DNA of 64,000 bases from Rattus norvegicus (lineage: Eukaryota > Chordata > Mammalia > Rodentia > Muridae), in the NCBI RefSeq assembly GCF_036323735.1, contig NC_086034.1:32267939-32331938 (forward strand). Reading direction: 5' to 3'. A program made the translations under genes and the position numbers. Shown here piece by piece: positions 35,199-48,244 of this stretch (within the stretch, counting starts at the first letter, position 1; every line of letters starts with the position of its first letter). The notes beneath the pieces are model-generated. The model saw nothing but the letters and a program-made list of their open reading frames with translations. It ran no database searches and had not been told where the DNA came from.

Positions 35199-36879
35199 TT
35201 TTATAATGTATATGATAAAAACAAAAGACCCAGAGTAGAAAACAAAAGATTAAATAGAACAAAACTGAAGGCTGGCATTGTGAGAGTTCTTCCCTTGTAC
35301 AGTATAAACTGCCTTCAACTAAATATTTGAGTGCAGTTGGGGCTGAAGACAATGACTCCATTCAACATTCGGTAAGGCTAATTAACAGAATACAATGTCA
35401 ATGATTTCAGAGGACAAGAATATTGCCAATCCAGAGCCAAATTGTCTAACTATACATCTATACCATATCTCAATGTGGATCTAACATCCTTGGGACTATC
35501 AGGTCAATTCTTTTGGAACGTAGAGATTGCCACCAACTGTGAAGGCAAAAGATGCCATCAGATAGCAGCGAGGCAGATTTCTTCGCTTTGTAGTAACCAA
35601 TCCACCTCATGTTTCAACCAATATTTGACTATAACTGAATAATGATCTGCATTGCTGTATTACTATTAAAACTTGCTGAATATAACAACATTGTAAAACA
35701 GTACTGTGGGATTAAAAACCTGTTTCCCGAGGTACCAACCCATATTCGAAGTGAGAATAAACTAGAAGTCCCTTTGGAGTAAGCTCTATGTGTTGTTACT
35801 GTTTTGTAAATGACCCTGTACTATCTAAGACCTTAGAAGCTGAAGAGTACATAAAGGAAAGCAAAATGCACTTGCTGGTGTTTAACAAAAGAAAAGATGC
35901 TATGTTATGGGAAAAAGATTTTCTTTTCTTTGTATTTTTTCTTTTATTGAAAATATATTTTTCTCACATGATTTATCCTGATTATGATTTTGCCTTTCTC
36001 TATTCTTCCCAGAATAAGGTTCTCTGATAATGGCTCTACAGGACAAATCTTTCAATATCACAGAATATCATTGGTAGTCATTTTATTACTATAGTTTTTA
36101 TTGGTTTGTTTGTTGTTGTTGTTGTTGTTTTACTTTTCAAACAGCAATATTTGGTTTTACCTGATTCTTAGTTATCCAAGTTGTATCGAGTATGCACTTC
36201 ATCTTATAGAATAGGTCTTAAATCAAATCAGAAATTTGTTGGTTATTCATAAAAGTTTATGCCAATGTTGTCCTAGTATAGCTTGCAGATAGAACACGGT
36301 GTTTACATTTCTCCTTCGGTAATGTATAAAGTACCTTCCTGTTCCAAAGACCCTAGCGCATTGATGTACAGGCTCTCCATAGGCACCAGCTCAACTTTTC
36401 AATGTCCAATGAGATGTTTGGCTGCTGTCTTCAGCAACGGGGACTTGCTGTCCATTTGTGAAGAACAATCTAGAATTATGAACAGTATAGATTGAGGATT
36501 TCCATGAGGTCCTTTTTGCCAACAACTTAATCAATGTTAGCAAATCCCAGTACTAGAGGTCCCATTTTGTAACAAGAAATGGCCAACTGGATACTTTCCT
36601 CTCCCATTGTTTGGCTATTTAATTTAGATCACTATTTCACATCTATATATTTTATGAAGCTTCTACTACTGTATTAGGTTTCCTATTACCCCCTCAGAAT
36701 GTCCCTTAATTTAAGCTGGTATATCTTTGTCCACTCGTGCCTTCCCCTTCCCCACTTGAGCTGCCCGTTTCAGCCCCCATCCATCCATAACTGAATTTCT
36801 GAGTCTGCAACACATTACTTGAGATGATTTTTTTTACTACTATTTATTTACCTGCAAATTTCATGATGTCAAAAATTTT
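35199..36879. other. Unique intergenic DNA
   Basis: A short (GTT)n patch lies at about 36105-36130. The small open frames here (35442-35642, 35788-36027, 36283-36495) match nothing I recognise. Confidence 0.45.
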
Positions 36880-38325
36880 CTAACATTTACAAAAATTAAT
36901 TTAGCTTGACTAACATATCCAAGTATGAAGTATAAAACTCCTAAAAAGTACCAGAAAAAATCTAAACAATTTTATATTTACTTCTAAATTTTTACCTACA
37001 TTTTTGTAGAATGAAGAATTGTTAAATTATGCCTAAAAGATTAAATATATATCTATGCTCCACATAAATTTTCATGATAAATTTATGTAGACTCTCAAAC
37101 CACAGACTGAGAACTTTTTCAAAAGACATCTAGACTGCTATTCAAAGAAATACTAAGAACACTTAAAATTTGACAGTGAGAAAACAACCTGACTTTAAAG
37201 GAAAATTCTGCAACCAGTACGAATCCTGCATCAAAGCACATACAAGGATGTGAAAAAAATTTCTGAAAAGGTGTATATATCACATGTTTTTGGAAGAATT
37301 AATACTGTGAAATAGTATATAACTATCAAAATGACCAAAATCTAGAAGAGTCGCAATAGCAAATCCTGGGAAACAGCAGGATTCCTCAAGAATTACGTGG
37401 GGGGATGGAAAAATGGTTTAATGGTGTTGGAAGACAAATTGTCAGTTTCATACAAAACTATACAAAGCATTGTTATGCTATCTAGTGACTAAAATCCTGG
37501 GCATCCACACAGAGGAGTTGAAAATTGTTTTGCACAGGGAAATCTGCACAAAGATTCATTCATTACACTGTCGAAAGTAGTTATGTTACCTTCAAACTCT
37601 GCATAAACGCTAACACATACATGCAGGTGTGGTGCTGCAGTCTTGAAAATAACAAACTATTAACCCACGAAAACAGGAGAAAATTAAATGCATGCCTGTA
37701 CTTAAAAGAAGGCAATAGAAATTTGCTCCATAACTATGGTTACACACTAACAACAGGGATATGTTCCAGTAGAACATCAGCAAGCAATTTCATTATTTTG
37801 GGAGTGGAGTATATCTCCATAGAGAAGGCTACAACATCACTAACTGATTTAATTTTATGAAAGTATCTAAGTGTGTTCCATCTATCTTTGACCAAAAATG
37901 TCACTTTATGCCACATTACTATGCATTACATTCTGGAAAAGTCATAATTATGGAGACAGTTAAAGGATCAGCTGTCGCCAGGAAGCAATAAGGAGGGAGG
38001 GTAAAGTGTGTAAGAGTTTTAGCGTTAAGGAATTCTATGTACGGCTACATGATTGATGACTGTGTAACGGCAGATGCGTGTCCCCATCCGCTCTTGTAAA
38101 ATATGTAACATAAGAATGAAGTCTATGATGTAAACTATGACTTTGGTGACAGTCATATGTCAACATGTATTTATCTGCTGTAGGAAGTGCTTCATTCTGA
38201 TGGAGTATGCTGACCATGGCTATACCTATGTGGGGCAAGAGATTTGGGGAAAATCTTTATATCTTCCTCTTGATTATATTTTGAACCTGTAACCACTACA
38301 AAATATCAACAGTTCACCTTATGTG
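36880..38325 (+). mobile_element. Ancient mammalian L1 (L1M type), 3' part
   Basis: Decayed ORF2 C-terminal sequence: TGACAGTGAGAAAACAACC, CAGTTTCATACAAAACTATAC, CACAGAGGAGTTGAAAATTG, ACATTCTGGAAAAGTCATAA, ATGGAGACAGTTAAAGGATC. It is followed by the conserved L1M 3' UTR: ATGTAAACTATGACTTTGG, GGGGCAAGAGATTTGGGG and CTTCCTCTTGATTATATTTTGAAC. It predates the rodent-specific L1s. Boundaries are approximate. Confidence 0.7.
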
Positions 38326-41194
38326 AAATAAAAATTATATAGGCTTCAACAGGATTTCTACAGGAGGAACCAAATCCAAAAAACAAAATAACAACACCCT
38401 TTGGCAAAATCCCCCCAGCTTTCCTCATTTTAAATGTTCTCTTGAAGAAATTTCATAGTGAAACAGTAACTGTCAAGTTACTCACACAACTTCGCCGCAA
38501 AGGCTTGAGACAGGCTTTCCTGTCTTCTAAATTGGTTTTATTACTCTATCATCCTTTTGCATATTGGCATAGTACATATTATGCTGTCCTAGTGGAATCT
38601 GAAATGCATCTGCTAGGGAAGTGGCACATTTGTATGCAATTAAAGAGATATCAAAAAAATTGAAAGGGCTAACATCCTTTGGCTAAGGCTTGTTAATTGC
38701 CAGCCCTCTGGAGGCAGGGCTGGGGTGTGTGTAGGTTCATTAAGGGATTGCCTGAAAGGAACAAGCAGAAGAGTGATATAAACAGCTAGCAATAATTCCT
38801 CTGACCATCATGCATGCACAGGCATGTTCACATAAGCATTCCCTGGGCAAGGCATGAACACCAGCCCAGGCATGTTCACAGCATAAGCATGAACAAACAC
38901 TCAGAGAACTGAACTAGGAAGAGATATGAGGAAAAGGAAGAGGAGACAGAAAAGAAGAAACAGGGGTAGTAGTTTCCAAAGGCAGAGGCTAAGGGGAAAT
39001 GCTCTGAACATGGACCCTCAAGTTTTCATGCCTTTAAATAATAATAAGGGAGCTAAAAGAACATCTGTGAGAATATTTCTACTTTAACAAATGAGTTCGT
39101 TTTAGAAAACAGAGGGCAAAGATCTCATGGAAGACACTAAAATAACCGAAATACAAATAAAAATTAATGCAAATGGCTGTTCAGAAGGCTAACAAAGGAG
39201 GCTAGAGCAAGTAAAAGTTTTCATATTTGTGTCAATGGCCAGATAATGACAGTACATTTGCATCCTGGTCCTGATCATGTTGCCCATTCAAAACCAAAGG
39301 AAGGAAGAAAGAGTGACCATGAGATCCCACTTATTGTTATATCTTGGCCCCGGCAGGTATCTATACACAGAATAGGGAGAACACATGCCAATAGGAAGAC
39401 AAGTAGACAAACTCTTCTCCTGTTTCCTTCAGATAAATCTGAATGTCCACTTGCATCCCAAGCTCAAATGCCCTAGTCCTTGTTCGTGACATAGTACATC
39501 TTTCTAAAAGAGCCCATACAATCCAGAGACAAAGTTACTCATCTATAAAATTATACACATTCTAAGAAAATCACTTTGAAGGGGAAGAACTCCTTGTATA
39601 AGAATCAGGATTTGTCCAATGACCATGGGGAAACTGGGTAAGATTTCCAGTATGAGTACCCCTACCACTGAAAAAAAATATTTCCAAAGCAACTATACAA
39701 GTACTACAGATTTATGGAATGGAATGGTAGTCACTAGGGACCTCTGGTGATAAGGAGGCTGAGAAGCAAGCAAAGGCTAGATAACCACGTGTCTAAGCAT
39801 AAGTAGACAGAGGACTCAGTTCAGCTGTGAAACTACACAATACAGTAACTATACTCTGTAATCTATGGTGTATCCAAACACTAAACATTTAGATGTGATA
39901 AAGATTTAAGGAGATGTAAACGGTACTGAATCTCATACTAGACAAAATAAATTTGTAGAAATATTATATATAACTTTAAAATACTAGTACAAAGAATAGT
40001 GATTACTATAGTGACATGAGCGATCAATAGAAACTAATTAGTTTTAGTGAAAATAATTAGTTAAAAATTTGTGGAATTTTTGACCACCCAGTAACTGACA
40101 AACAGAGCAGCAATCTTTGTACCGTTTCCCTTGGAAGTGCAGTGCATTTTAAAACACAGAAGAATGGACTCTCATGGCACTGCTGTGAGACAACAGTCGC
40201 TGAAAACTTTTAGGGGTCGCTGAAGTTGCAGTACACAGAAACTTTCAGAAGTAAAACTTTCTGAAAGCCTTCAGTGGGGTATCTGATGGTCCTCGGTAGG
40301 TGATTCCTCTGCCTTGAGAAAGGGCTTCTCTTTGTCATGTTTGTCCTCAGGGACAGTTCTGTGGTAGCAATGACTTCGTCATTTTTTTCTGATGAGCCAA
40401 ATCCTACATTTTGTTCATTGCCAAGAAACTCCTCCATTAAGCTGTCTCTGTCCAAACAGAACATAGAGTTGTAATTCTCCTTTACCTCGCCAGTGTACAT
40501 CTGCATGGTTTGCAGGGCCATCGACTTGCCCTTTCAGATTGTGAAATGACATTCTGTAAACTCTAGTTTTCTGCGTGAAGCTAAATTGAAAATTCCCTCA
40601 AATATGAATCAGAGTCCTCCCACTTTATGTTGTTTGGGGTTTGACATTTCTAAGTAATAAAAAGAGATGAACAGAGCCAGCAATGTAAATCAAGAACGTA
40701 AGTCACAGGGCTAAGATCTTGCCTCAGGAGAACTACCCTAGGCAGATTGGTGATTTCTGATCGGTAAGAAATGTGAATTACTTTAATTTGTTGGTATCTA
40801 CCTAAGAACAGACAAATTTATAGATAAAATCATAAGAATTTGACCCAAGACAACAGCTAGTCTAGGGTAAGAGTTAGTCATAAATTCAACTAGAGTTCCA
40901 TACCCAGTCACTGGGAATGTATCAACTCTTTACAAACAAGTATCTTACTTTTTTATTGATTTTTTCCTTTAATTTTTACCAAGCCAAAAAAATGATAGTT
41001 CAATGATATAAGAATGTCGCATTGTATGTGCTGTCTGTTAAATAATGCATTAATTACCTGAACAAAAATCATACCCGGTCCTTATCAGAGGTCACACTGA
41101 ACGTAAGGACAAAGGTTTTATATGCAGCCTGCCCATTGAAAGCAAGGACATTTTTCCTACATGGAATTTTGGGAGGCAGGGTGAGATGAGAAGC
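38326..41194. other. Unique intergenic DNA
   Basis: No transposon recognised. It contains a pair of AGGCATGTTC words (38820 and 38869) and a 103-codon minus-strand open frame (40210-40521) listed separately. Confidence 0.45.
40210..40521 (-). other. Open reading frame of unknown status (103 codons)
   Basis: Outside any recognised repeat, it begins MALQTMQMYTGEVKENYN and has a non-repetitive, protein-like composition with acidic and hydroxyl residues in the first half and basic ones in the second. I do not recognise it. There is no poly-A tract or clear splice-site context. It may be chance, an exon fragment or an old processed pseudogene. Confidence 0.15.
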
Positions 41195-41199
41195 GAGAA

Positions 41200-41325
41200 G
41201 GGTGGGGTGCTGGTAGACATGGTTCATGCCTGTATTGGAACATGCGACCTGGAGGCAGAAGGACTAGAAGTCACACAAGAACACAGGCTACAGCAAGACA
41301 CTGTCTGAGAACACAAACAAAAGAG
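41200..41325 (+). mobile_element. Diverged B1-type SINE
   Basis: GACATGGTTCATGCCTGTAT, ACCTGGAGGCAGAAGGAC, GGCTACAGCAAGACACTGTC and an AACACAAACAAAA tail follow the 7SL-derived B1 order. Confidence 0.75.
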
Positions 41326-43555
41326 CGGCACATTTATTGCAGCAAATGAACTGAACTAAAAAGTAGTGCAGAACCAAGAGACAAATTACAACTCTCTCAG
41401 GCATTAAGAGTCTTTTCCCCTTCATGACCTCTGTAAATCATGTTCAGCTCTGGTCATCAGTCCCCTTTCCACATATCTTTCCTCACTTTCTGTAACAAGG
41501 AGCACGCTTTAAAAATTTTTTCTTCCATGCAAAGGGACATTTGACTCAAGGAGAATAAAGGGTGAGCGGTAGCAACAGAATAATTTTAATTGTGTTATGT
41601 TCAAAGCAAATACACTGTTCTACACAGTGAACATTCTCAGACCACACTTGTACTGAAATAGGAAGTCTGCCATCTACTAGAACCACATAAGGGCTATGTC
41701 CTCAGCTCGTATGACAGAAAGTGAGGTAATTGGAAGTTTGAGAGAAAAAGAGATAATTTGGCAGTAAATTTACATTTGAGTCTTTGCTGAAATGTCCGTA
41801 TAACACTTGAGGATAATCCTCTCTACCCACTTAAAGTAAAAACTTCCTCTCACACAAAAGAGAAATTGGCTTTAAAATAAGAGGATTTCAGAATGGGCTC
41901 TATCCCATCATTGGAACTAAGCAACTTGATTAGTTTATAGGTTGGTTTGTTCAGCCCCAAGAGGAGAATAATCAAAACTATTTAAACAGACATCTAAAGT
42001 AAAGGTGGTTGTTACTAAAAAGTTAGATTATTTTTATGCAAATATTAAAACTTGAGTAAGCATCATCTACCTTGAAACTTCACATAAACACACACATACA
42101 GATATATGCACATGCACCTACACACAGGCAAATAAAATAAAATTTCAGTAGACTTGTAAATCAAGATTTTCTCAATTCTGTGCCTGTTACTACTTTATAA
42201 AATTATAAGTCAACTTTATTATCAGAAATGCATAGTCTTTAAGAAAAAATAATGACATGTTAGTTTAGTCTGACCACGACAGCACCCTCTCAATGACATT
42301 CCCAGTATTGTTGAAACAAGACAATTCAACAGTCAACACAGAAATTTCCAGTTCCAAACAGCAGTTCCAGACATTAACATGGTCTTAATTTGACTTTGTT
42401 TTATTTATACTCAGAAAACTGTACATATAACTACTAAACATAATTTTAAAAATTAAAGAAATAATATAATAAACAGTCCATGATCACAGAAGGCTAAAGA
42501 AGTTCTTTGGAACATAACTTTCAAGTATTATTGAGTGTACTTTCTACATGTTGGTTCTACTTTCTTGGCTGTTATATAAAGTCCAAATGTGTGCCATTTC
42601 AGGGATACAATCCAATCCTTAATAATAGGAAGAGCAATCAATTCATCATGGAAGGCCACTGGACACAATTGAGCCACTCTGGCACAATTTCTTCCACTAA
42701 GTCTTTCTACTTATTAATCTCCAGCCTCAGTGCTTAAAATCTTAGCTCACAGAATATAATGTGCTAAATCACAGTAGACCACTCTCAGAAAGATAGCATA
42801 ATAAAATACCTAGACATGCTCTAAGAAATTTGCTATGAACTTCCAATTCAGCAATGAGATTGTACCAAGTAGCCCATTTAACTTGTTTATGCCAGAATAA
42901 CAGTCATTTTTACTTACTGTAACGAAATCCCTCTTTTAGAATTTCAAGGTCTCTGTCCACTTATTATCAAGTATCTTAAACCTTAAAGCTATATTTCCAT
43001 TTCTTATTTACTTCCCGTGAGAAGCAAACTAATCTCTCTCTCCGCCTGTGCGTCTTCCCACGTTCTCCTGTGTGTTCAATCTTTGCCACCTACAAATCCC
43101 ACAAGTGTTTCTTTAGGGTCATTTCTTGTGGTACACATTTTACACTGAGCATTTCTTAACACATTGCATTTTCCAACACTAAGTTACAGAGGAGAATGTT
43201 TATCAGAGAAATTTGAAAGATAAAATCCCATAGCTCACCTTTTCTACAATGAAATAATTTCAGGGAACAACCTACAACTTGTCCTATGGACAGCAAGCAA
43301 AAAGGACAACACAGGTATTTCTAAATCAGCATTTTGCTCTTATTCAAATATTCAGAAAACAGAGAATGAGAGAAATATTTAATAAATGGACTGAGGTACA
43401 TGGAATTTCATTCATGTGAGCTATCCTCAAAGTAGAACCTTCTAGAAGACAGAATGAAGATCTTGGACTTTTTTTTAAGAAACCACCTCTTCCTCTTTTG
43501 TTTCAAAGGAAAAGAGACATTAGAAAGCATGGTGAGTCAGTCAGGAAGAAGGAAT
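41326..43555. other. Unique intergenic DNA
   Basis: No gene or repeat family recognised. The 76-codon frame 42507-42737 matches nothing I know. Confidence 0.45.
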
Positions 43556-43605
<50 letters not shown>

Positions 43606-43638
43606 TGTGTGTGTGTCTGTGTCTGTGTGTGTGTGTTA
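43556..43638. repeat. (GT)n microsatellite
   Basis: About 50 bp pure GT, then GTCTGTGT variants. The Val-Cys repeat frame across it is an artefact. Confidence 0.97.
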
Positions 43639-44173
43639 CACATGCATGCGTGTGGATGGGTGTCTATATATGTTTGAAAAAAACCTAACCCATAGATTAT
43701 TCATAGAAGCATCTCAAAGTCTAAGTCTCAAACCAAAAGTGTATTTGCCTTCATAAGAAAGCCATGACTTACGGTATGGCAATGTACAAGGACTTGTGTT
43801 TGGTTGCTACCTATAAGTACATGGTATGTTTTAAATCAACTTAAATAGGATTAAATATAATAATGCTTCTCTACAATGGCAATCATTTCTTAACACAACA
43901 CAAACCTAGTTATGATTGCAAAGGCAAAGAGGATAAAGGGCTTCTTTAGTAGAGACTGGACAGAAATGCATTAGGTCATACATTCACCAGCCTTGAAGAC
44001 CAGTTATCCTGGAGATGTGGCAGAGCCCATTCCAATAGTATCCATGTGATAACAATATAGATGATTTCCTTGGAGTGATATATACAGAGTCATATAGATT
44101 TTAGTCACACTACTTCATACTAAACATGTGAAAATATTCTCCTGTTCAAATCTAAGTTGGTGTAAAAGAAAGT
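43639..44173. other. Unique intergenic DNA
   Basis: Nothing recognised. Confidence 0.45.
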
Positions 44174-46638
44174 TTCTTCCTCTTTTTTAATTTTTTATTA
44201 GATATATCTTTACTTACATTTCAAAGGTTATTCCCCTTCAATGTGTCCTGTCCATAAGCTCCCATTCCCTCCCCTCCCCTTCCCCCATATAGGTATTCCA
44301 CTGTACATTCCCCTTATTGCCCCCCATATTCCCCTGCACTGGGGGTCCAACCTTGGCAGGACCAAGGGCTTTCCTTTCCCCTGGTGCCCCAACAAGGCTA
44401 TTCTCAACTACATACGCAGTGGGAGCCTGGGTCAGTCCATGTGTAGTCTTTTGGTAGTGGTTTAGTCCCTGGAAGATCTGGCTGGTTGGCATTGTTGTTT
44501 TTATGGGGTTGCAAGATCCCTCAACTCTTTCAATACTTCTTTAATTCCCCCCAAGGGGGTCCTATTCTCAATTCAGTGGTTTGTTGCTAGCATTGACCTC
44601 TGTATTAGACATGCTCTGGATGTGTCTCTCAGGAGAGATCTATATCCAGTCCCTTTCAGCATGCACTTTCTAGCTTTATCAATCTTATCTAGTTTTGGTG
44701 GCTGTATATATATGGGCCACATGTGGGTCAGACTCTGAATGGCCATTCCTTGAGTTGCTGCTCTAAACATTGCTTCCATACCTCCTCCTATGGATATTTT
44801 CCTCTTTATAAGAAGGAATGGGAGCATCTGATTTGTGGTCATCTTTTTTTTTTTTTTTTTTGATCTTCCTGTGGTCTGTGGATTGCATCGTGGGTAATTT
44901 GAGCTTCTTGGCTAATATCCACTATCGATGAGTACATACCAAGTGTGTTTTTCTAGGATTGTGTGAGGACTCAGGATGATATTTTCTAGTTTATTCCATT
45001 TGCCTATGAATTTTATGACGTCACTGCTTTTGATAGCTGAGTAATACTCCATTGTGTACTACAATTTTTAATCCATTCCTCTGTTGAAGGGCATCTGGGT
45101 TCTTTCCACCTTCTGGCTATTATAAATAAGGCTGCAATGAACATAGTGGAGCACGTGTGTTTGTTGTATGTTGGAGAATCCATCGCATATATGTCCAAAA
45201 GATATATAGCTGAGTCTTCAGGTAGTGCAATGTCCAATTTTCTGAGGAACCTACAGACTGATTTCCAGAGTGGTTGTATGAGTTTGCAATTCCACCGAGA
45301 ATGGAGGAGTGTTCCTCTTCTTCCACATCCTTGCCAGCATCTGCTGTCACCTGAGTTTTTTTTTTTTTTTTTTTTTTTTTTATCTTAGCCATTCTGACTG
45401 GTGTGAGGTAGAATCTCATCGTTGTTTTGATTTGCATTTCCCTGATGACTAAGGATGTTGAACATTTCTTTAGGTGCTTTATGTCCATTTGTTAATCCTC
45501 TACTGAGAATGTTTTCTTTAGCCCTGTACCCCGTTTTTAACAGGGTTATTTGGCTCTCTGGAGTCTAACTTCTTGAGTTCTTTGTATATTTTGGATATTA
45601 ACCCTCTATCAGATGTAGGATTGGTAAAGATCTTTTCCCATTCTGTTGGTTGCCGTTTTGTCCTAATGGCAGTGTCTTTTGCTTTACAAAAGCTTTGGAG
45701 TTTTATGAGGTCCCATTTTTCGATTTTTGATGTTAGAGCATGAGCCATTGGTGTTTTGTTCAGGAAATTTTCCCCAGTGCCCATGTGTTCGAGACTCTTC
45801 CTCACTTTTTCTTCTATTAGTTTGAGTGTATCTGGTTTGATTTGGAGGTCCTTGATCCACTTGGACTTAAGCTTTGTACATGGTGATAAGAATGAATCAA
45901 TTTGCATTCTTCTACATGCTGACCTCCAGTTGAACCAGCACCATTTGTTAAAAAGGCTTTCTTCCATTGGATGGTTTTGGTTCCTTTGTCAAAGATCAAG
46001 TGACTATAGGTGTGTGGGTTAATTTCTGGGTCTTCAATTCTGTTCCGCTGATCTATCTGCCTGTCTCTGTACCAATATCCTACAATTTGCATGACTATTG
46101 CTCTATAATACTGCTTGAGGAAGGCTACTGATTTATTTGAATTAATTTTATACCCTGAAACTTTACTGAAGTTGTTTTTCAGGTTAAGTAGTTCTCTGGT
46201 GGAAGTTTTGGGGTCGCTTAAGTACACTATCATATCATCTGCAAATAGTGATATTTTGATTTCTTCCCTTTTAATTTCTATCCCTTTGACCTCCTTTTAC
46301 TGTCTGATTGCTCTGGCTAGAACTTCTAGTAGTACTATATTGAATAAGTAGGGAGGGAGTGGGCAGCCTTGTCTATTCCCTGATTTTAGTGGGATTGCTT
46401 CAAGTTTTTCTCCATTTAGTTTGATGTTAGCTACTGGTTTGCTGAATATTGCTTTTACTATGTTTGGGCCTTGAATTCCTGATTTTTTCAGGACTTTTAT
46501 CTTGAAGGGGTGTTGAATTTTGTCAAATGCTTTCTCAGCATCTAATGAAATAACCATGTAATTCTTATCTTTGAGTTTGTTTATATAGTGGATTACATTG
46601 ATGGATTTTTGTATATTAAACCATCCCTGCATCCTTTA
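44174..46638 (-). mobile_element. 5'-truncated L1 with internal in-frame deletion
   Basis: The plus strand shows a T-rich start, then the complement of an L1 3' UTR that is older than the youngest rat type (44190-44935), then ORF2 from its C-terminus back to the RT region; the minus-strand frame 46297-46632 holds 'SLDAEKAFDKIQHPF'. T-runs at 44846-44862 and 45358-45380 are secondary. At 46117-46120 about 0.4 kb of ORF2 is missing compared with 7609-8006 of the long copy. A weak AAGAAAGT repeat near each end may be the target-site duplication. Confidence 0.88.
45013..46632 (-). pseudogene. L1 ORF2 pseudogene, 5'-truncated
   Basis: Minus-strand remnants: 46297-46632 (RT palm), 45817-46233 (motif 'MIVYLSDPKTSTRELLNL' downstream of FADD, then a jump to 'KQYYRAIV'), 45518-45967 and 45013-45237 (C-terminal 'TCSTMFIAALFIIARRWKEP'). 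Several frameshifts plus a T-expansion at 45358-45380 inside the cysteine-rich region inactivate it. Confidence 0.85.
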
Positions 46639-47293
46639 CATTTTTTCCAAGAAAGTATAAAAATAAAATATCTAAAAAACAAGATCGTTAATTCTTACAG
46701 CCATTGCTTTGTGAACTCATATATTTCTTTGTAAAAAGGCATCTGCAAAGAATGATGTAAGTTATTCTGTCCTGTATAAAGTGATATATGATGCATCATC
46801 TGTAAATGAAACGTTCTCAGATAACCATATTTTAATCCACCAAAATGGATTTGAATAACACAATCTATGAGTAATACATTCAAGGTCCACTTTAAATCAT
46901 TCTTTCTCTTCTACCTTTGTTTCATTTCCAGCCCCTCTCTAATCTTTGCTTACAAGAGGCCATTTTTAGGGCTGTGGAGAGCCAGACATGGGAAGTTCTT
47001 CATGTATGTCTCATCAGACTAAGGACAAAGCACATTTCTGGATAACCAAGGTGTATTCAGAGCACAGATCTTTAGTCCATGGTCTCTCTGTACTCTTCTT
47101 GATTCATTTGTAAAGGCTCTTTAGAGAAAAATACTATGAGGGAAATATTTAAGAGAAAGAGTCTCTTAATATTCAGGGACAATTTTGAACACACCTGTCT
47201 CTTTCCTACTAATGTCTATGGGCCAAGTCTTCCATACAGCAGTGAGGTGTATTAACCTCAGACACTAATAATAATTCCACTTTGTAGGTAAAA

Positions 47294-47336
<43 letters not shown>

Positions 47337-47994
47337 TCCACTTTCACTGTCTTGTACTTTATATGCTTATAAATATTTCATAGAGTAAGATAAAATTATC
47401 AAGGAAATAAACAAGTCTTCTGAATTTCTTTTTATATATATATCAGTCTTTAATCACATAGTACATTTAAGGAAATATAAATCAATACATCAAATTTTCT
47501 TGCATATTGAAGACTTAACCATACACATGGAATCAACTGTAATCTCAATCTAAACTTAGACTTGAAGTTGAAAATATGAAAAATATAATTAGAATATAAA
47601 ATTACTTATGTTTTGAATATAATGATGCTACATACATTCACTTAAAATTTTTATTGTTCATAAATATTTATTTGTAACACTTTTTAAGTTCACTAAGTAT
47701 TTACTCTCAATTATACAGACTCATGAAAAACTGGAAATTCTTATGTTTGTTTTTTGTCTTTATGACCAACAAACTTCAAGCTAATCAGCGTGTATTAGAT
47801 AGCAATTTTGTCATGGGCCATTTATAGTACCAGTAAGCTAGACAACTTGAAAGTGATTTGTTGGCCATGTGCTAGCCTTGTTTATATATAGGTTCACAAA
47901 ATCATGGATTAAGTTAACACTAAATCCAGCTAATTTGCTAAAATACTCTATTCAAAGGATATGAAATAGCAGCAGCAACAAAATCAGCAATAAG
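46639..47994. other. Unique intergenic DNA with a (TC)n run
   Basis: (TC)n at 47299-47331. No gene or other repeat recognised. Confidence 0.5.
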
Positions 47995-48202
47995 GGGGTT
48001 GGAGGAGTGACTCAATGATTAAGAGCATTATTTAACTGATACTAGTTTGGTTCTCAACACCAAGATTGGATGTTTCACCAGTAGCTTCAATTCCAGAAGT
48101 TCCAACACCCTCTACTGGCCTCTACATAAAACAGGACTCTAGTGCACATACCCCGCTCATAGGCACACATACTTGTGAACAAAATAAATCTGAAAAAAAA
48201 AA
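47995..48202 (+). mobile_element. B3-like SINE
   Basis: GGGGGTTGGAGGAGTGACTC head, AGAGCATTATTTAACTG, CACCCTCTACTGGCCTC and an AAATAAATCTGAAAAAAAA tail. Confidence 0.75.
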
Positions 48203-48244
48203 GGGTAAAGTATTTTTCTCCTAGAACGTACATAAGAAGCTTTC

